From NCBI GenBank assembly GCA_015039365.1, contig WION01000026.1, forward strand, positions 124,001 through 188,000: a stretch of DNA of 64,000 nucleotides. Reading direction: 5' to 3'. Made by a program: the position numbers and the translations under genes. Origin of the DNA: Amanita rubescens (taxonomy: Eukaryota > Basidiomycota > Agaricomycetes > Agaricales > Amanitaceae). The notes under the pieces are model-generated. The model saw only the letters and a list, made by a program, of their open reading frames with translations, ran no database searches and had not been told where the DNA came from. This document shows, in pieces, positions 1 through 11,287 of the stretch; the stretch's first letter is position 1, and each line of letters opens with the position of its first letter.

Positions 1-294
1 TCCGGGAACAACCTGCGCCGATGTAGTAGCTCCAGCATCGGAGGTACCTGTCTCTGCAGCCTGGGCGCCAGCTGCGCGTTTCTTGCTCTTCTTCTTCCTG
101 GCTTTACCAGCATCGAGGGAACTCCGGCTCTCTCCGGGAGTTTCCTCCGTTCTTCCCTCGCCCTTTCCCCCGCTCTCCTCCCCCTGCGGCTTGACCATCT
201 TAGAAATTCGATACCCGACCGCTCCGGCGATGACCAAGGTTGTCGCCGCCGCCGCACCCTCTGAGGACAACACAAGACTCTGGACCGCACCCAT
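1..294 (-). CDS. 5' end of an unrecognised gene with an N-terminal membrane segment (partial)
   Basis: An open minus-strand frame starts at ATG 294-292 and runs off the left edge of the window, giving 98 codons without a stop. The product begins MGAVQSLVLSSEGAAAATTL and continues with a short hydrophobic stretch (about residues 13-27) followed by Ser-Lys-Met-Val-Lys, which looks like a single-pass anchor. After that come an acidic/glycine-rich linker and a lysine cluster (KARKKKSKKR). I do not recognise the family. The charge pattern would suit a protein anchored in a membrane with a cytosolic basic tail, but that is inference. Codon use looks coding and there is no intron in the visible part. 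Confidence 0.55.
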   Translation of the reverse strand, partial: MGAVQSLVLSSEGAAAATTLVIAGAVGYRISKMVKPQGEESGGKGEGRTEETPGESRSSLDAGKARKKKSKKRAAGAQAAETGTSDAGATTSAQVVPG

Positions 295-493
295 AAGTGT
301 TGAATATCTGTGTCTTGCAATACGGCTGGATGAGTGAAGAATAACTGCGGTGCAGAAGCCACGGCACACGGTGCGGTCAGTCTGACGTGGTGTGAATATG
401 TCACAAACACGCGCAAATAACGCGTCGACACGCGGGTCATCGGCCGATTGCCAAATAGATTCAAATACCATTCGCATTAAATAATTCTACATT

Positions 494-1723
494 TTAGTCT
501 CTTAAATCGACGATAACAGGCTGAAATCCCGGTCCTGCAAACGGAACCCATTTTCTCCCGTAAGAAGGTGAAGAAAAAGCAGAGGCGTTTACGAAAACAG
601 TCTTGGGACCTGCCACATTTCCCGGTGTTTGCTTTACCGGATCGTAGCTCTGTGCCATCGGACGAGCCGCTACGTTATCCCAATTTTGGATATAAGCTCC
701 GTGTGCTTCATGAATATGTCCAAATAGATGTAACCGCGGTTGTAGTTGGGGAAGACGCCCAGCGAGCCTTTCACATCCCACTTTGGTTCTTCTCGTTGTC
801 TCGTCGAGGATGCCTTGAGGCGGTCCATGTGTCAATCTAACGGGGCTGAGCATATCATATTAGCCTGCAGGCAAACAGAACTTACAAGATATCAACTTTT
901 GGAATATTATCAACGATCACTACGGAGTTGCTAGCTCAGTCGCCTCTCCTGATCGGTCGGTCAGAATGACCTACCGTGAGCCTGGGCCCTTTTGTAATTG
1001 AACGCCCATCCACCAAATTCAGGTTGCCACTTAAGAGAAGATTATGAAGTGACGGGAAGACATCGGTGGAATGACTTACCGGAGATCCATAGACGCTCCA
1101 GGTCCTGCCACCTTTTTTCACCGAAAATTTGTATTCTTCACAATCAAGATACACGATCCCAGCATCTATTGCCGCAGGACCCTTCATCAGCTCCATGACC
1201 GCATTTTCGTCCTATGGGGATGACATTGACATTAGATAAGATAATACTTAAGCGCCATGTATCTGACCTGCTGCTCATAATGCCACCCATTCCAATTCTT
1301 CTCATACCATCCCCGATGGAGCGTAAGATCGTGATTGCCTGCTATAACACTCCGGAACTGCCTTCCATAAGCCAAAGAGAAAACAGCGCCCGCCTCCTCA
1401 GGCAGACCTCAAACAAAAAACAAGCCAACTCACATCTTAACCTTATGCTCCAACCCTCTCAACCAATCCATCGTCTCTCTCATCTCACCAACCTCTCCCG
1501 TATTCGTCAAATCACCACTATGCAACAGAACATCTCCATCAGGGACCGGACACACCATCGAATGCGTGTCGCTCACGCAGACGAACCGCGTCCATTCTCC
1601 CTGGCTCGGCTTGGGCGGCTCCTTCCGGTATTCATACTGCAGATGCACGACGGCGTCAGGACTGTAGATTGATTCAGGAATATATGTGAGTTCAGAGAGG
1701 CCGTTTTCACTACGGAGGTTCAT
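494..1723 (-). CDS. calcineurin-like metallophosphoesterase (MPPED1/MPPED2-type)
   Basis: Six exons join in frame (1723-1434, 1361-1268, 1211-1080, 1029-975, 919-886, 845-494) into a 318-residue protein. The metal-binding blocks of the family appear in order: DTHS and GDLT in exon 1, GNHD in exon 2, THGPP and GHIHEAHG in exon 6. The WQPEFGGWAFNYKRAQAH stretch in exon 4 is typical of the MPPED (239AB) branch. Members of this branch are metal-dependent phosphodiesterases with weak activity on cyclic nucleotides; the substrate here is unknown. The frame is open up to an ATG at 1807, so an N-terminus 28 residues longer is possible. I prefer 1723 because the extra residues are unrelated to the domain. 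The exon 5/6 intron is very short (40 nt) but carries a CTAAT branch-like site. The gene lies downstream of the gamma-glutamyltransferase gene on the same strand. Confidence 0.9.
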
Positions 1724-2109
1724 GCCAATATCCTTGTGCCGTGATGGCGGTGAAAACAGGGTCGAGTGGAGCCAAAGCTGATACATGTATACTGAAATGA
1801 ACAACAATGTCCAGATCCATTACTACCATATTCATGCTTGGTGAATGTTACAGTGTTGCAATTACGGACATAGTGCGGTTGACAGTTGAAAGCGTAGGGT
1901 ATCTGTCATATTGCTGTGCAGCTACATATAGGTAGTAATGACCGGCCAGATTGCTGTCAAGTACCCTTTGTCCACGAAAAAACCGAAGACGGCGAACTGA
2001 TTCCATGATTCCCACTGCGCAGCCACGATGAGACCGCAAGGAGTTACCTCGCAGCTGCGTCATAGTTTCGGCATAAGTTATATTGGTACAGGTAATTAAG
2101 TCCATCCAT
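1724..2109. other. intergenic gap between gamma-glutamyltransferase and metallophosphoesterase genes
   Basis: This stretch separates the stop codon of the upstream gene from the preferred start of the downstream one and presumably holds the metallophosphoesterase promoter. A 94-codon open frame crosses it, but it overlaps the true last exon of the upstream gene in another frame and resembles nothing. Confidence 0.5.
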
Positions 2110-4402
2110 CTAGTAGCCCGCAGCCTCAGCATGAGTCCTATAGTCGCTCGCAGCTATATTATTCCCTGATCAGTTCCCGCATGCCAGCACTCAGGTAGAC
2201 TTACCGTAGAGGTAGCCATTGACTAACGTTACCCCTTCGATGTCGGCTACTAGGGCAGGCTCTACAAGAGTGTCGTCAGTCAGGATGAATACTATGTACC
2301 AAAACAATTAACCTGTGATATTATGTCCCCTTGCCCTTAATTCCTCGACCAGATATGAAGGGTAAGTATCTTCGACCTCCAGGACGGAAGGATAAAGTTG
2401 ATCATGTATACGCCCATGTTCAATTGCTTGGCCGATATCCATGCCCCAATCGACGTTTAGAATGACTTGAAACACTCCGGGAAAAATGCGTGATCCCCCT
2501 GCGCCTCCAACTACAAGATGAAGTGTACCATCGGGATTCTCAATGATCGTGGGTGATGTCGACGACAAGGACCTTTTTCCAGGCTCTGGATAGTTATCTG
2601 CTCTCAGAGTTAGACAAATTCGTCACGGTGAGAAAGACTTTACATGGTGATGGCCATAATCCAAATGCATTTGGCACACCGGGAATAGAGAAGTCATCCA
2701 TTTCATCGTTCAGAATGACACCAGTCTCCGGATCCATAACCTGGGAACCAAATAGCAGATTAACCGTCGATGTGACTGATACTGCCATGCCACTCGAGTC
2801 CACAATAGATGTATGACTCTGCATTGCGTGAGATCGAGTTCAACGCTTTTTTTCAAGAGCAGCTGACGTACTGTTCCGTGATCGGGTTTCAAGTCATACT
2901 CTGGTCTGTAGTATTCCGAAGGATGTGTTCGATCCTTCACAAACATTAGTCTCACTCAGAATATTGATACGAATAAAGTCCTACATCAGTAATGTTAGAT
3001 GCGGCGACGGCAGCGAATCCCTTGGAAGATATCTCGAATAAATCACAGGAAGCAAATTTCGGATCGCAGATCCTTGTCCTAACAAAAAATAAGCACCGGT
3101 ATTGATATATCTTCTGATGCATCTCACCGTGCGGAAAATCCAAATTTCATTGCTTCAACCATTCTATGGATATTAAGGGCGTTGAGATCGTTGAAGTCGA
3201 AACGTTCTACTATATTTAACATGTGGAGCAACGCTGATCCTGGATGAGTCTCCAAAAAAGTCCTGTGTCGAGTACCACTTTACCTGGACCAGACGATGGG
3301 GCGTTTGTCGTCATGACCCTTCGCCCGCGGTATAAGCCTTCCAAAGCGGGCTCGACGTTAACATGATAATTTTCGAGGTCTGCATGAGACAATATGCCCC
3401 CGGTTGAACGCACTTTCTTCACAATTGAATCTGCAATGCGACCCTTGTAGATATGAGCGTGATGCGGTCATAAATAAGCGCAAAACTAGACCTTGTAAAA
3501 GGCGCCCGCTCCATGTTTAGCTATGTAGGATAGAGTTCGCGATAAATTATTTCTTCTTATAATGTCACCCTCTTTCAAGAGACGCCCATGTGGAGCAAAG
3601 ATGGGGCTCCAGTCAGGATTGGTCAATAACATGTCCGTGAAAGACTTGTGGGATTCAGTCATTGTCGAGCGATAACAGAGAGAAGCTAACCTGCATACGG
3701 AGCTCCAGCTCTGGACCAACTCTCGACCCTTTTGCGAGGGTAATGCTAGGCTCCACGAGCGTTTTCCATGGTAATTTGCCCCATCGACGATGTGCCTCTT
3801 CAAGCCCGCGTAGCTCCCCGGGGACAGAGACTGACAAGCCACCCGCTCTGGCCAATGAAGGATCAGCAACAAACATGGTCGAGTTCGCAAGACGAGGTGC
3901 AGTTTCTCTGAAATCTATTGTCCAAGCTTCTGACTTCTGCCCCCGGCCTTGAGGGATTCGTACTATCATGAATCCACCCCCACCGATACCGGCGCTAGAT
4001 AGAAGAATTAGAAAATGTGAAAGATCATACATGGATGTTAACTCACAAGAACATATTGACAACCCCGATACACAACACCGTGCTCACCGCAGCATCAACT
4101 GCGTTTCCACCACGTTTGAGCACATCAACACCAATATCTGAGCACTGCTTGTTCTGCGAAGCGACTGCCCCATGACGCGCCTTGACCAAATGTACACGCC
4201 TGTCCGATGAATCCGATTGTGGAAGGAAGTTTTTGACCCGTAACAGATCAACCATCCAGCGTTCGGGGAACGCATAGTACCAAACAATAAGAAAGACGAC
4301 GCTGATGGCTATCAAAATAGGGCGCGTTGAGGCGGTGCGCTTCTTGACGCCGGGACCTGGCAAGGGGCCAGAATATACAGGCAGGACATCCTTCGGCGAC
4401 AT
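2110..4402 (-). CDS. gamma-glutamyltransferase, type II membrane protein
   Basis: Eleven exons (4402-4047, 3994-3691, 3644-3492, 3443-3284, 3239-3128, 3078-2985, 2934-2872, 2818-2644, 2597-2313, 2261-2205, 2153-2110) total exactly 601 codons. The enzyme cleaves gamma-glutamyl bonds, mainly of glutathione, and transfers the glutamyl group to water or amino acids. Residues 28-45 form a single membrane anchor. Family marks follow: [17 protein letters not shown] (substrate-binding Arg), [24 protein letters not shown] (catalytic Thr about residue 414, the last codon of exon 7), [13 protein letters not shown], and the C-terminal [14 protein letters not shown]. The last exon is only 44 nt. The Thr nucleophile marks the boundary between large and small subunits after self-cleavage. 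The frame is open up to an ATG at 4537, but 4402 gives a normal short cytosolic tail before the anchor. Confidence 0.93.
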
Positions 4403-7268
4403 TGAGCAGGGAGTAGGAGGAAAGGGCAACAAAGCAGATAAGAGAACCTTATATATTTGTCGGGCAACCGAGCAGAAACATCTGGCACTAAGTTCATCAC
4501 GTCGTTCAAAGATGTTCGCCTCCGTGATAGACGCCAAACAAGCGCAAGGGGGAGCTGATCTCCAGAGTAGGCCGTGAATCGATGATTCGGGCCGTCAAAC
4601 GTCCCCGGGACTCGGGACTCGGAGTCCCGTTGTTGCGGCACTTGCTGGTTATTGCCCTTTTCTGGATAGTTGACGTCATTTCGAAAGGAAATGGAATGCT
4701 ATCTCTCCGATTCCCTTGCCAAATGTTATGAAAAAGTATCTGGATGGAGGATTCCGTAGGTTGGGAACCGAATAAAAAACGACGCCGGCCCTGTTTCAGT
4801 TTGCCGTGACGCTGCGTTGTGACTGCCGTCAGTCACGCAACCAGCACGCACTACAACCTCTCAACTCAACTGCTCGTCTACGATGGTGAGGGATAATCGA
4901 CAATCGATAAGGGTCCCTCACGAAGTCCAGTATAGTGCAAGTCACAGGACATTGGAATTATTGAATAGTCAAGCACAGTTACTACTGGGCTTATCTAGCT
5001 CGTATCTTAAAGTTGCTCCCAGCCCGTCGGCACATGCTTAACCTTCTTTCGATGATATAGGAAATCTACTGAAAAGCCAATAATCCTTGACAGCTAAGTA
5101 ACGACATTTAATATTGAACCTGTCACTGATTTATTAAATGATTCGTGCATTACCGCTACTTACCTCGATACTTATACTTGCCGTGCGTCACTAGTCACTG
5201 TCAATCCACTCTGGCAGCTTCCCAGAGTGGTCAATGCGGTCATAGCACCTCGCTGCCTTTTGAGGCGAGGTACATGACTCCTGGAGCAGTTTCTCGTCTT
5301 TCGGAAGCTTTACACACAACATTAAAAGCAATGTGATTTTATTGTGGTGCATATGATAACGGATGCAAGGCCCATCGATGCGATTGAGGGTACGGGGTCT
5401 CTGCTGCCGTTAGAAGAGCACCTTGAAATCTGGATCACCATCAACTCAAGCGCACCTTTCGAGGTGGGTGCATACCTCCTCAACACCCGCTGTGTTCGTA
5501 TGCGAAGATGGCCTTGTAGACGTAAGTGAGTATGAAGGCTATATGCGGTTACGTGTAGGTTGCCAGCGTGCCGCAGTATCTGTGTGTCAGAAGAAGACCA
5601 GAACGCTGTGTAACTCATCAGGAACGCCGTTGATCATTGAAAAAAACGAGTGACTCCCTTGCGAAACACAGGAAGCAGGGTGCAATGATGATGGTGATCG
5701 AGGGCTAGGATTGGATAGTGCTGCCAGCACTATGACGGTTGTTGAACGTCATTGTTTGGTCGCGCCAAACATATAGATGCAAGAATATCCTCTCCGCATA
5801 ATTGACGGCTTCTATCTAACGAAACCGTGTCGTAATATTTGGAACATCATATGTGAGCGATCTACTCGATGGCTACCGTTGTATTGGTTAATCATTAATC
5901 GTCACCCATTGCTCAGGTTCATCGTAGCCTGCATGTTATTCTTAAGTGGCCCGGGCGCGGAGCAACACGCGAACCGCACAAGGAAACGAAACATTCGCCA
6001 TCCGTATATCTGGCCTCAGTGCACTGACAACTTGAATCCCGTTTGCTTCGCTGTCAAAAGTTGCGTCGCTTTCAAACGGTGCTAAAAATGAGAGTTATAT
6101 TTGCACCAAGACACGGCGGTTCAGGCTTCTTCTGCAAACGGTAATATATGACATTGAAATGATATGGGTCCCGGAACCTGGTAATTACACTCCATTTTTT
6201 TTCTCGATGCCTGCTTTGTCGATATCCATTCATTTTGTTTTCTTAGACAGAGTGGAGCGGGGATCGTTGTAACTACTCTAACCAGGCCAAAGACTCGTGT
6301 TCCGAGAGAATGAGTCCAGCTGTTGGATTGACGTGGCACCGAGGTTCGCCTTTGATTTTCAGCAAGATATACGCTCAGATGCTACCGGGGTTAGACCTTC
6401 CCTTTCCACGCTCGACAATTGTGACTCTCGTACGTATGATTTACCAGCACCATCTCCGTCTCGGATGTAGGGAAAATTGCTCATTTCACCCGAGTCGTCT
6501 AGCCACGGTATGTTGCACTCTCTTCAACGATGTCTCGCTAACCATACTTCAAAGCTTCTCTTGCAACAACGGGAATTGCGGGGTTTGCAAAGATTAGGTC
6601 AGAACTTTCTCATCGTTTCATGATAGTCTGTAGGTTTTCAAAATTGTTCTACGTATCATATGGAATCGAATATAATCTGCTTCCATCCAAACCCGCGTTC
6701 TGAGATACTACTATAGCTGTGACGCAGGCATTTCCAAAGGACCAGGCCATGTGCATATAGGACGAAACAAAAAGGGAGCCCTGGCGAGTACGGTCCTAGC
6801 TGACGCTTGATAGCGCACGAACAAGAGACTCGAAAAAGCATCAAGCGACGGCAAGATATTGCACAAGAGCGATGTAGGGCAGGCGGATGTGGAATCAGTA
6901 TTCCGATATGATAGGGTCGCGAGAGAAGATGAAAGGTCTTCAGAGAGGTTATCAGTAGTAATCATGTCGATCGTCATGCTATACCAGCAATATGGCACCA
7001 TATTCCGTCCAGATCCGTGAATAGAAGGACACAGAGTTTTTTCTTTGCCAGAAAGCGATTTACTTCGTTCATAAATACAAACTGCGGGGCGCGATAGATC
7101 GTACAGTAGTATACAGGTCGTAGTGTACAAAGAGATCCATACCAAATGTAATGGTGGAAGCGAGGAAAATGAAAGTTATCAAATGGTTCCAGGTGGTACT
7201 AGTACAAGTGACGGGATGCCGCACGACGCCTGTCGTCCGAGCCTTCACGGTAACCGGATCGATATCGG
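4403..7268. other. long stretch with no supported gene
   Basis: No open frame here shows splice-consistent extension or a recognisable motif. Around 4790-4890 there is a pyrimidine/CAAC-rich stretch followed by ATGGTGAGGG, which looks like the promoter and first codon of a housekeeping gene, but nothing coding follows. A perfect small hairpin lies at 5206-5230. The remainder up to 7268 looks like degraded, AT-balanced intergenic DNA that flanks the first retroelement copy. Confidence 0.5.
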
Positions 7269-9274
7269 TTACCAAAGCCAACCGGCATTCTGTGGGGGAG
7301 AAGGTAACGTGGGGAGGGGTTCGGATTCGACGACCGTCACATCGGGGAACGTTTGCTTTAGACGATCAGTCAGTCCTCGGGCCAAAGCATCGGCGATATC
7401 GTTCTCCTTCCGGCCTGAGACAACGACAACTTGAATCGTAAATCGTCCCTTGACGAGAACGTCAACGGTGGACATAAGAATGTGATTGCACGAGGCAATG
7501 TGGGTTGCTAAGGTGTCATACATCTTCACGGTGTCCAGGTTGTCGGTGAAGATCAGCACGCGACCTTCTAATTTCTGCTTGAATGCTAAATGAATCGCCC
7601 AACATACGCAGAGCGCTTTGAGGAAATACGCGTTGTCCTTGCCCTGAGGGACCTTTGGCGGTGACGACGCTCGGTAACCAGTGGATTTCTCCGGAAAGTA
7701 GCATCCTAAACCGCTTCGCGCGGCATCGCAGAAGAAGATGTGGTCCGCATCCGCCGGCTTCCAGGCGATGGACTTGATGATGTGGATACCGCCGAGCTTC
7801 TTTGCATGGGCAGCAAACCATGAAAGCTGGAAGCGGATATCAGTAGTTATCGGTATCTGAGCGTTTGATTTCTGGCTGTGATCAATCTTCTCGTATAGAG
7901 CCCGTAATCCCGGCTTCAGGAGGGGGAATGCATTCAGCGACCAGTTTAGAATGCCGCTCATTTCCGTAAAACGCTGTAGCGTCTGGGTTCCGGACCTGGG
8001 AAAACAGAAAGTTTGAATCGCTTGGAGAATGTCGTCAAGCTTCTCCTTCGGTAAAGTGATCGTCATCTTGTTGGCGTCGACTTGAAACCCAAGAATGACG
8101 AGTTGCTCGCCATACAGTTGTTTCTTCTCTTCGTGGGGAATCCCGAGCTCATCCCAGAGCTGAAGGAGCTTGACCTGTTTCTTTGGGTATTTCTTCCGAT
8201 AAGGACGATATGTCGCAGTGGACGATGCTAAGTCGAATGAGAAACAATCGTCCACGTACAGCTTGAGGTGCTCTATCTGGCGTTCCTTGATGGCTGCCCA
8301 CGTGACTAGCCCCATAAATCCAACCCACAATCGTTGCGATGCCCTGTTGCCAAAGCAATTGCAACGATCTACATATCGTTTGCCATCTACCGTAACAATT
8401 TGTTTCGCCTGCCATAGCGGATGCATTGGGAGATTCCGGTATGCCGATTTGACGTCCGATTTGAAAAGAACGAGTTTTGCAGATGGATTATTCCGTCGGA
8501 ACTGGATCAACGACTCCGCTAAATCCTTGATCGTATCCAGCCGCGCGCCCGCAATATCCTCCCGCGGAATCATTGAGTTCAAGGAAAATCCAGTGGCGCT
8601 GTGATCGTTCACTAGCCGAAATTTGGCTGTCCCTGCTTTTGGAACCGCGTGGATGGGCATGCTATACATGCCAGGATAGAGTTGTCGTGTGACAAAGGGT
8701 TGAGAGTATCTCTCAAATCCGATCTCAGTTTTACACTTGATCGATCAGGAATTGACGCTGCTCATCCGCTTTCGGAGTGCGGTTGGACGCATCGTGGGTT
8801 AAGGGATAAGTCCCTCCCTCTGAATTTGTGTTTGCAAACGGCCAGAAACCCTCTTTGAGACCGATAACGACCGATTCGACGAACGATGGATTGGGATGAG
8901 ATCGAAGCACCCTTTCGAATACTGTGATGTTGATTGGGGTAACGATTTTAAAAAGGTTAGGATTTCGATTGATGGTTTTTTGGACCTCTGCTCGAAATTC
9001 ACTGCTAGGGGGTCGAGGGAGAGGCTTTGTCGGTTTCAGTGAACTGCGCCGTAAGGCTGTCGACAACCTCTTGGGACGTCCACAAGAGTCCACGCTGAAG
9101 CGTGCACTCCCCGGGTTCGAGCCCGGACAAGTGGAGTGGTTCGTTCCTCCACAGTTTCGATATCCGAGTCCGGTCGTTACTTTGACGAGACGACGTAGAC
9201 CTGGCAGTGATGCTTGCATTTTCTGCAGCCTGGGGTGCGTCGTCAGACTCACTTTTCGAAAACGAGAGCCCCAT
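7269..9274 (-). pseudogene. reverse transcriptase-RNase H retroelement, copy 1 (two frameshifts)
   Basis: This full-length copy aligns throughout with the intact copy at 55160-57151. It starts MGLSFSKS at 9274. A one-base insertion near 9030 moves the frame before the PLPRPPSSEF block, and an extra G near 8742 breaks QFLIDQ-C-KTEI. The rest (8669-7269) is open for 466 codons. Reverse transcriptase motifs are visible: FKSDVKSAYRNLPMHP (motif A Asp), FGNRASQRLWVGFMG, and YVDDCFSF (motif C). The RNase H part shows FFCDAARSGLG, IFTDN and NDIADALARG, but the expected Glu position is Lys (FLKALCVCWAIH). The N-terminal block with LRSHPNPSFVESVVIGLKEGF recalls the segment preceding the polymerase in DIRS-type elements. 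No tyrosine recombinase or integrase is visible nearby. Confidence 0.88.
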
Positions 9275-11287
9275 TGTGTTATGGCTCGCGGAAGGAAAAG
9301 GGAGTTACTGCGGCACAGGCCATCGAACGACTTTATCGATGGCTATATAATTTACGGGCCGGGACACTGCTTCTATCAGACTCGTGGGTTACCCAACTCA
9401 CAGGTTACTGACCCTGTCATTATATTAGGTTACGCTACTCGAACCAATCTGGCTAGTTAAGTATCAGTGCGCAGCACGTCTTTTTACGCCGTTTGACGAC
9501 GTTCTCGTGTTCAGCCATTCTCAAAGCATTATTCCAACGTTTCGCGAGCGGATTATCAGTCTACCCCCCAAAAGAACAACATTGGCGTAGATTCCATAAG
9601 TACGCAAAAGCTTTGGCAGGCTCATGACGACTGTAATTGGACAACAAGTTACAAAATTAATGTCAAGTTCCCAATAGTTAACTTACGAGTGCTTGTATGC
9701 GATTGTGATTTGAGCTATGTCAGCGTCAGCTTTGAATTGATCTTTGCCTTGCGATTAATGTGGCGTAGCCGAGCAATGGAACGTTCACGAAACATAGTTG
9801 AATAATAGCATGTATCGGTGGGGCAACGCCTCCTACGCTTGTGTTCTGACAAGGGACTTCTGAGCAGCCTCACGAAAGTCTCCGTTAAACTCTCTTCTAG
9901 GCACAAACGGAGAGAAGCTAATTGTCGAGGGTTAATTACGTTTAGCAATTTGTATGGTGGGACAGGGCTTACTCCGCTAATGATGTGGTACAAAACGTTT
10001 ATAATGACGACACGGCGTCGACGGTGCTTGCGCCCGCTGCTGTATTGAACTACGTCGGCCCAGAATGCTTCAAAGCCGGAGCAGTAGCTTATGGTATACA
10101 CCTTCTCGGGAAAACTTGAATTTGTGATGAGATCCAGCAGTGTTGGGTCTAGGGAAACACGAAAAGAATGCGAGTAATAAATGATTAGCTACTTCAAGCG
10201 CAAATGGGCGACTGGGCTTACCTGTGGCTTTTTATGACCTGCCTTTTTTTTCCTTCACGAGATCCATCTGTTCGACGCACTGTAAAGTCTTGGGGGGGCG
10301 AAAAGTAAGATTATCGCTGAAGCTTGTAACGAAAAGAAAAATTACCAGTGAGCGTTGAGATCCGTCACGCTCGAAGCGTGTGTTGGGGAAACATCCCAAC
10401 GTGCGACTAAAATGTGTTAAACTCCATCCTTTTATCCTCCTCGTCATCCTCTCGGAGCGTGCGCATCGTTATTGATGCGAAGAGCTGAGATGATATGTCG
10501 GATACACCATCGGCTGCATTGGCTGCGCGTGGTCTGGCTGACCCATCACGACAGAATGAGAGTCCTTGTGAACTGCAGAGCGAAAGCCAAGAAGGACATG
10601 CACCGTGGTAAACGGAGAATGTGGCGGCTTCTATTGATACAGAAGTTAATATCCTGGCCTCGTTCCCCGATGAGTCCGATGGGCAGCCGAAACGAGCCTT
10701 TTTTCAGCCTTAGCAAGCCTAGGACGATTGCATACACTATACGTGCAGTTGACGGTCAGACACCGCAAAAAACTGAAGTAAAACATATCACTGAACCGTG
10801 CTAGACTGTTCACGAGTACCCCTAACCAAGAACAATTTACGTCCCCTTCTCTTCCTCGAGGCGACGAACTGCGCATATGCTGCACACCTGATTCCTTGTG
10901 GGGTACCGGACCGAGGCCGCATAAGGCTATAGCAATCAACTTATCTGACCAACTGCCGACAACTCGACTCTTGTCAATCTTGAGCGGCGTTGACCACATG
11001 GCATTGCACCAGTGCCTGCTTGTTCAACTCCGCGGGAGTGTTGGGGGGGGGGGGGGCAGGGCTGAGAAAGGTTTGCGTTAGTCAGAAGCAAGTGAGTGTG
11101 TTGCGCATGGAATGTATTGAGTTTAATTGACAGGCGGCGGATAAGAAATACATGGCAGAAAAACATTGAAGATCGAGATGCATGGAGAACGACACAAGTG
11201 AAAAAGTAAAGCAAATGAAAAATGATTCCATATAACAGGACGTACAAGATGACTGCTAGCATGTATATGATCGAGGGTCTGGGAGAT
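9275..11287. other. spacer between retroelement copies 1 and 2
   Basis: The first 60 bases or so match the 5' flank shared by the retroelement copies (a GGAAAAGGGAGT-like stretch and ACTGCGGCACAGG). Nearer 11288 lies the 3' flank of copy 2, including a run of thirteen G near 11042-11056 and a GGCGGATAAGAAAT stretch that recurs near 28444. In between, 10480-10700 has a codon-like texture on the plus strand (a Ser/Ala/Glu-rich frame broken by one stop), possibly a captured gene scrap I cannot identify. Confidence 0.45.

Noticed and set aside
1848..2132. 94-codon open frame between the first two enzyme genes
   Set aside because: It overlaps the true last exon of gamma-glutamyltransferase (2153-2110) in another frame.
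7269..9274. Classical LTR retrotransposon
   Set aside because: No matching direct repeats, primer-binding site, protease or integrase were seen on either side of any copy; similarity between copies stops about 60 bases upstream of the start.
11041..11056. Poly-G run as a regulatory G-quadruplex
   Set aside because: It is a single homopolymer in the 3' flank of a dead element, and the length may be unstable or a sequencing artefact.
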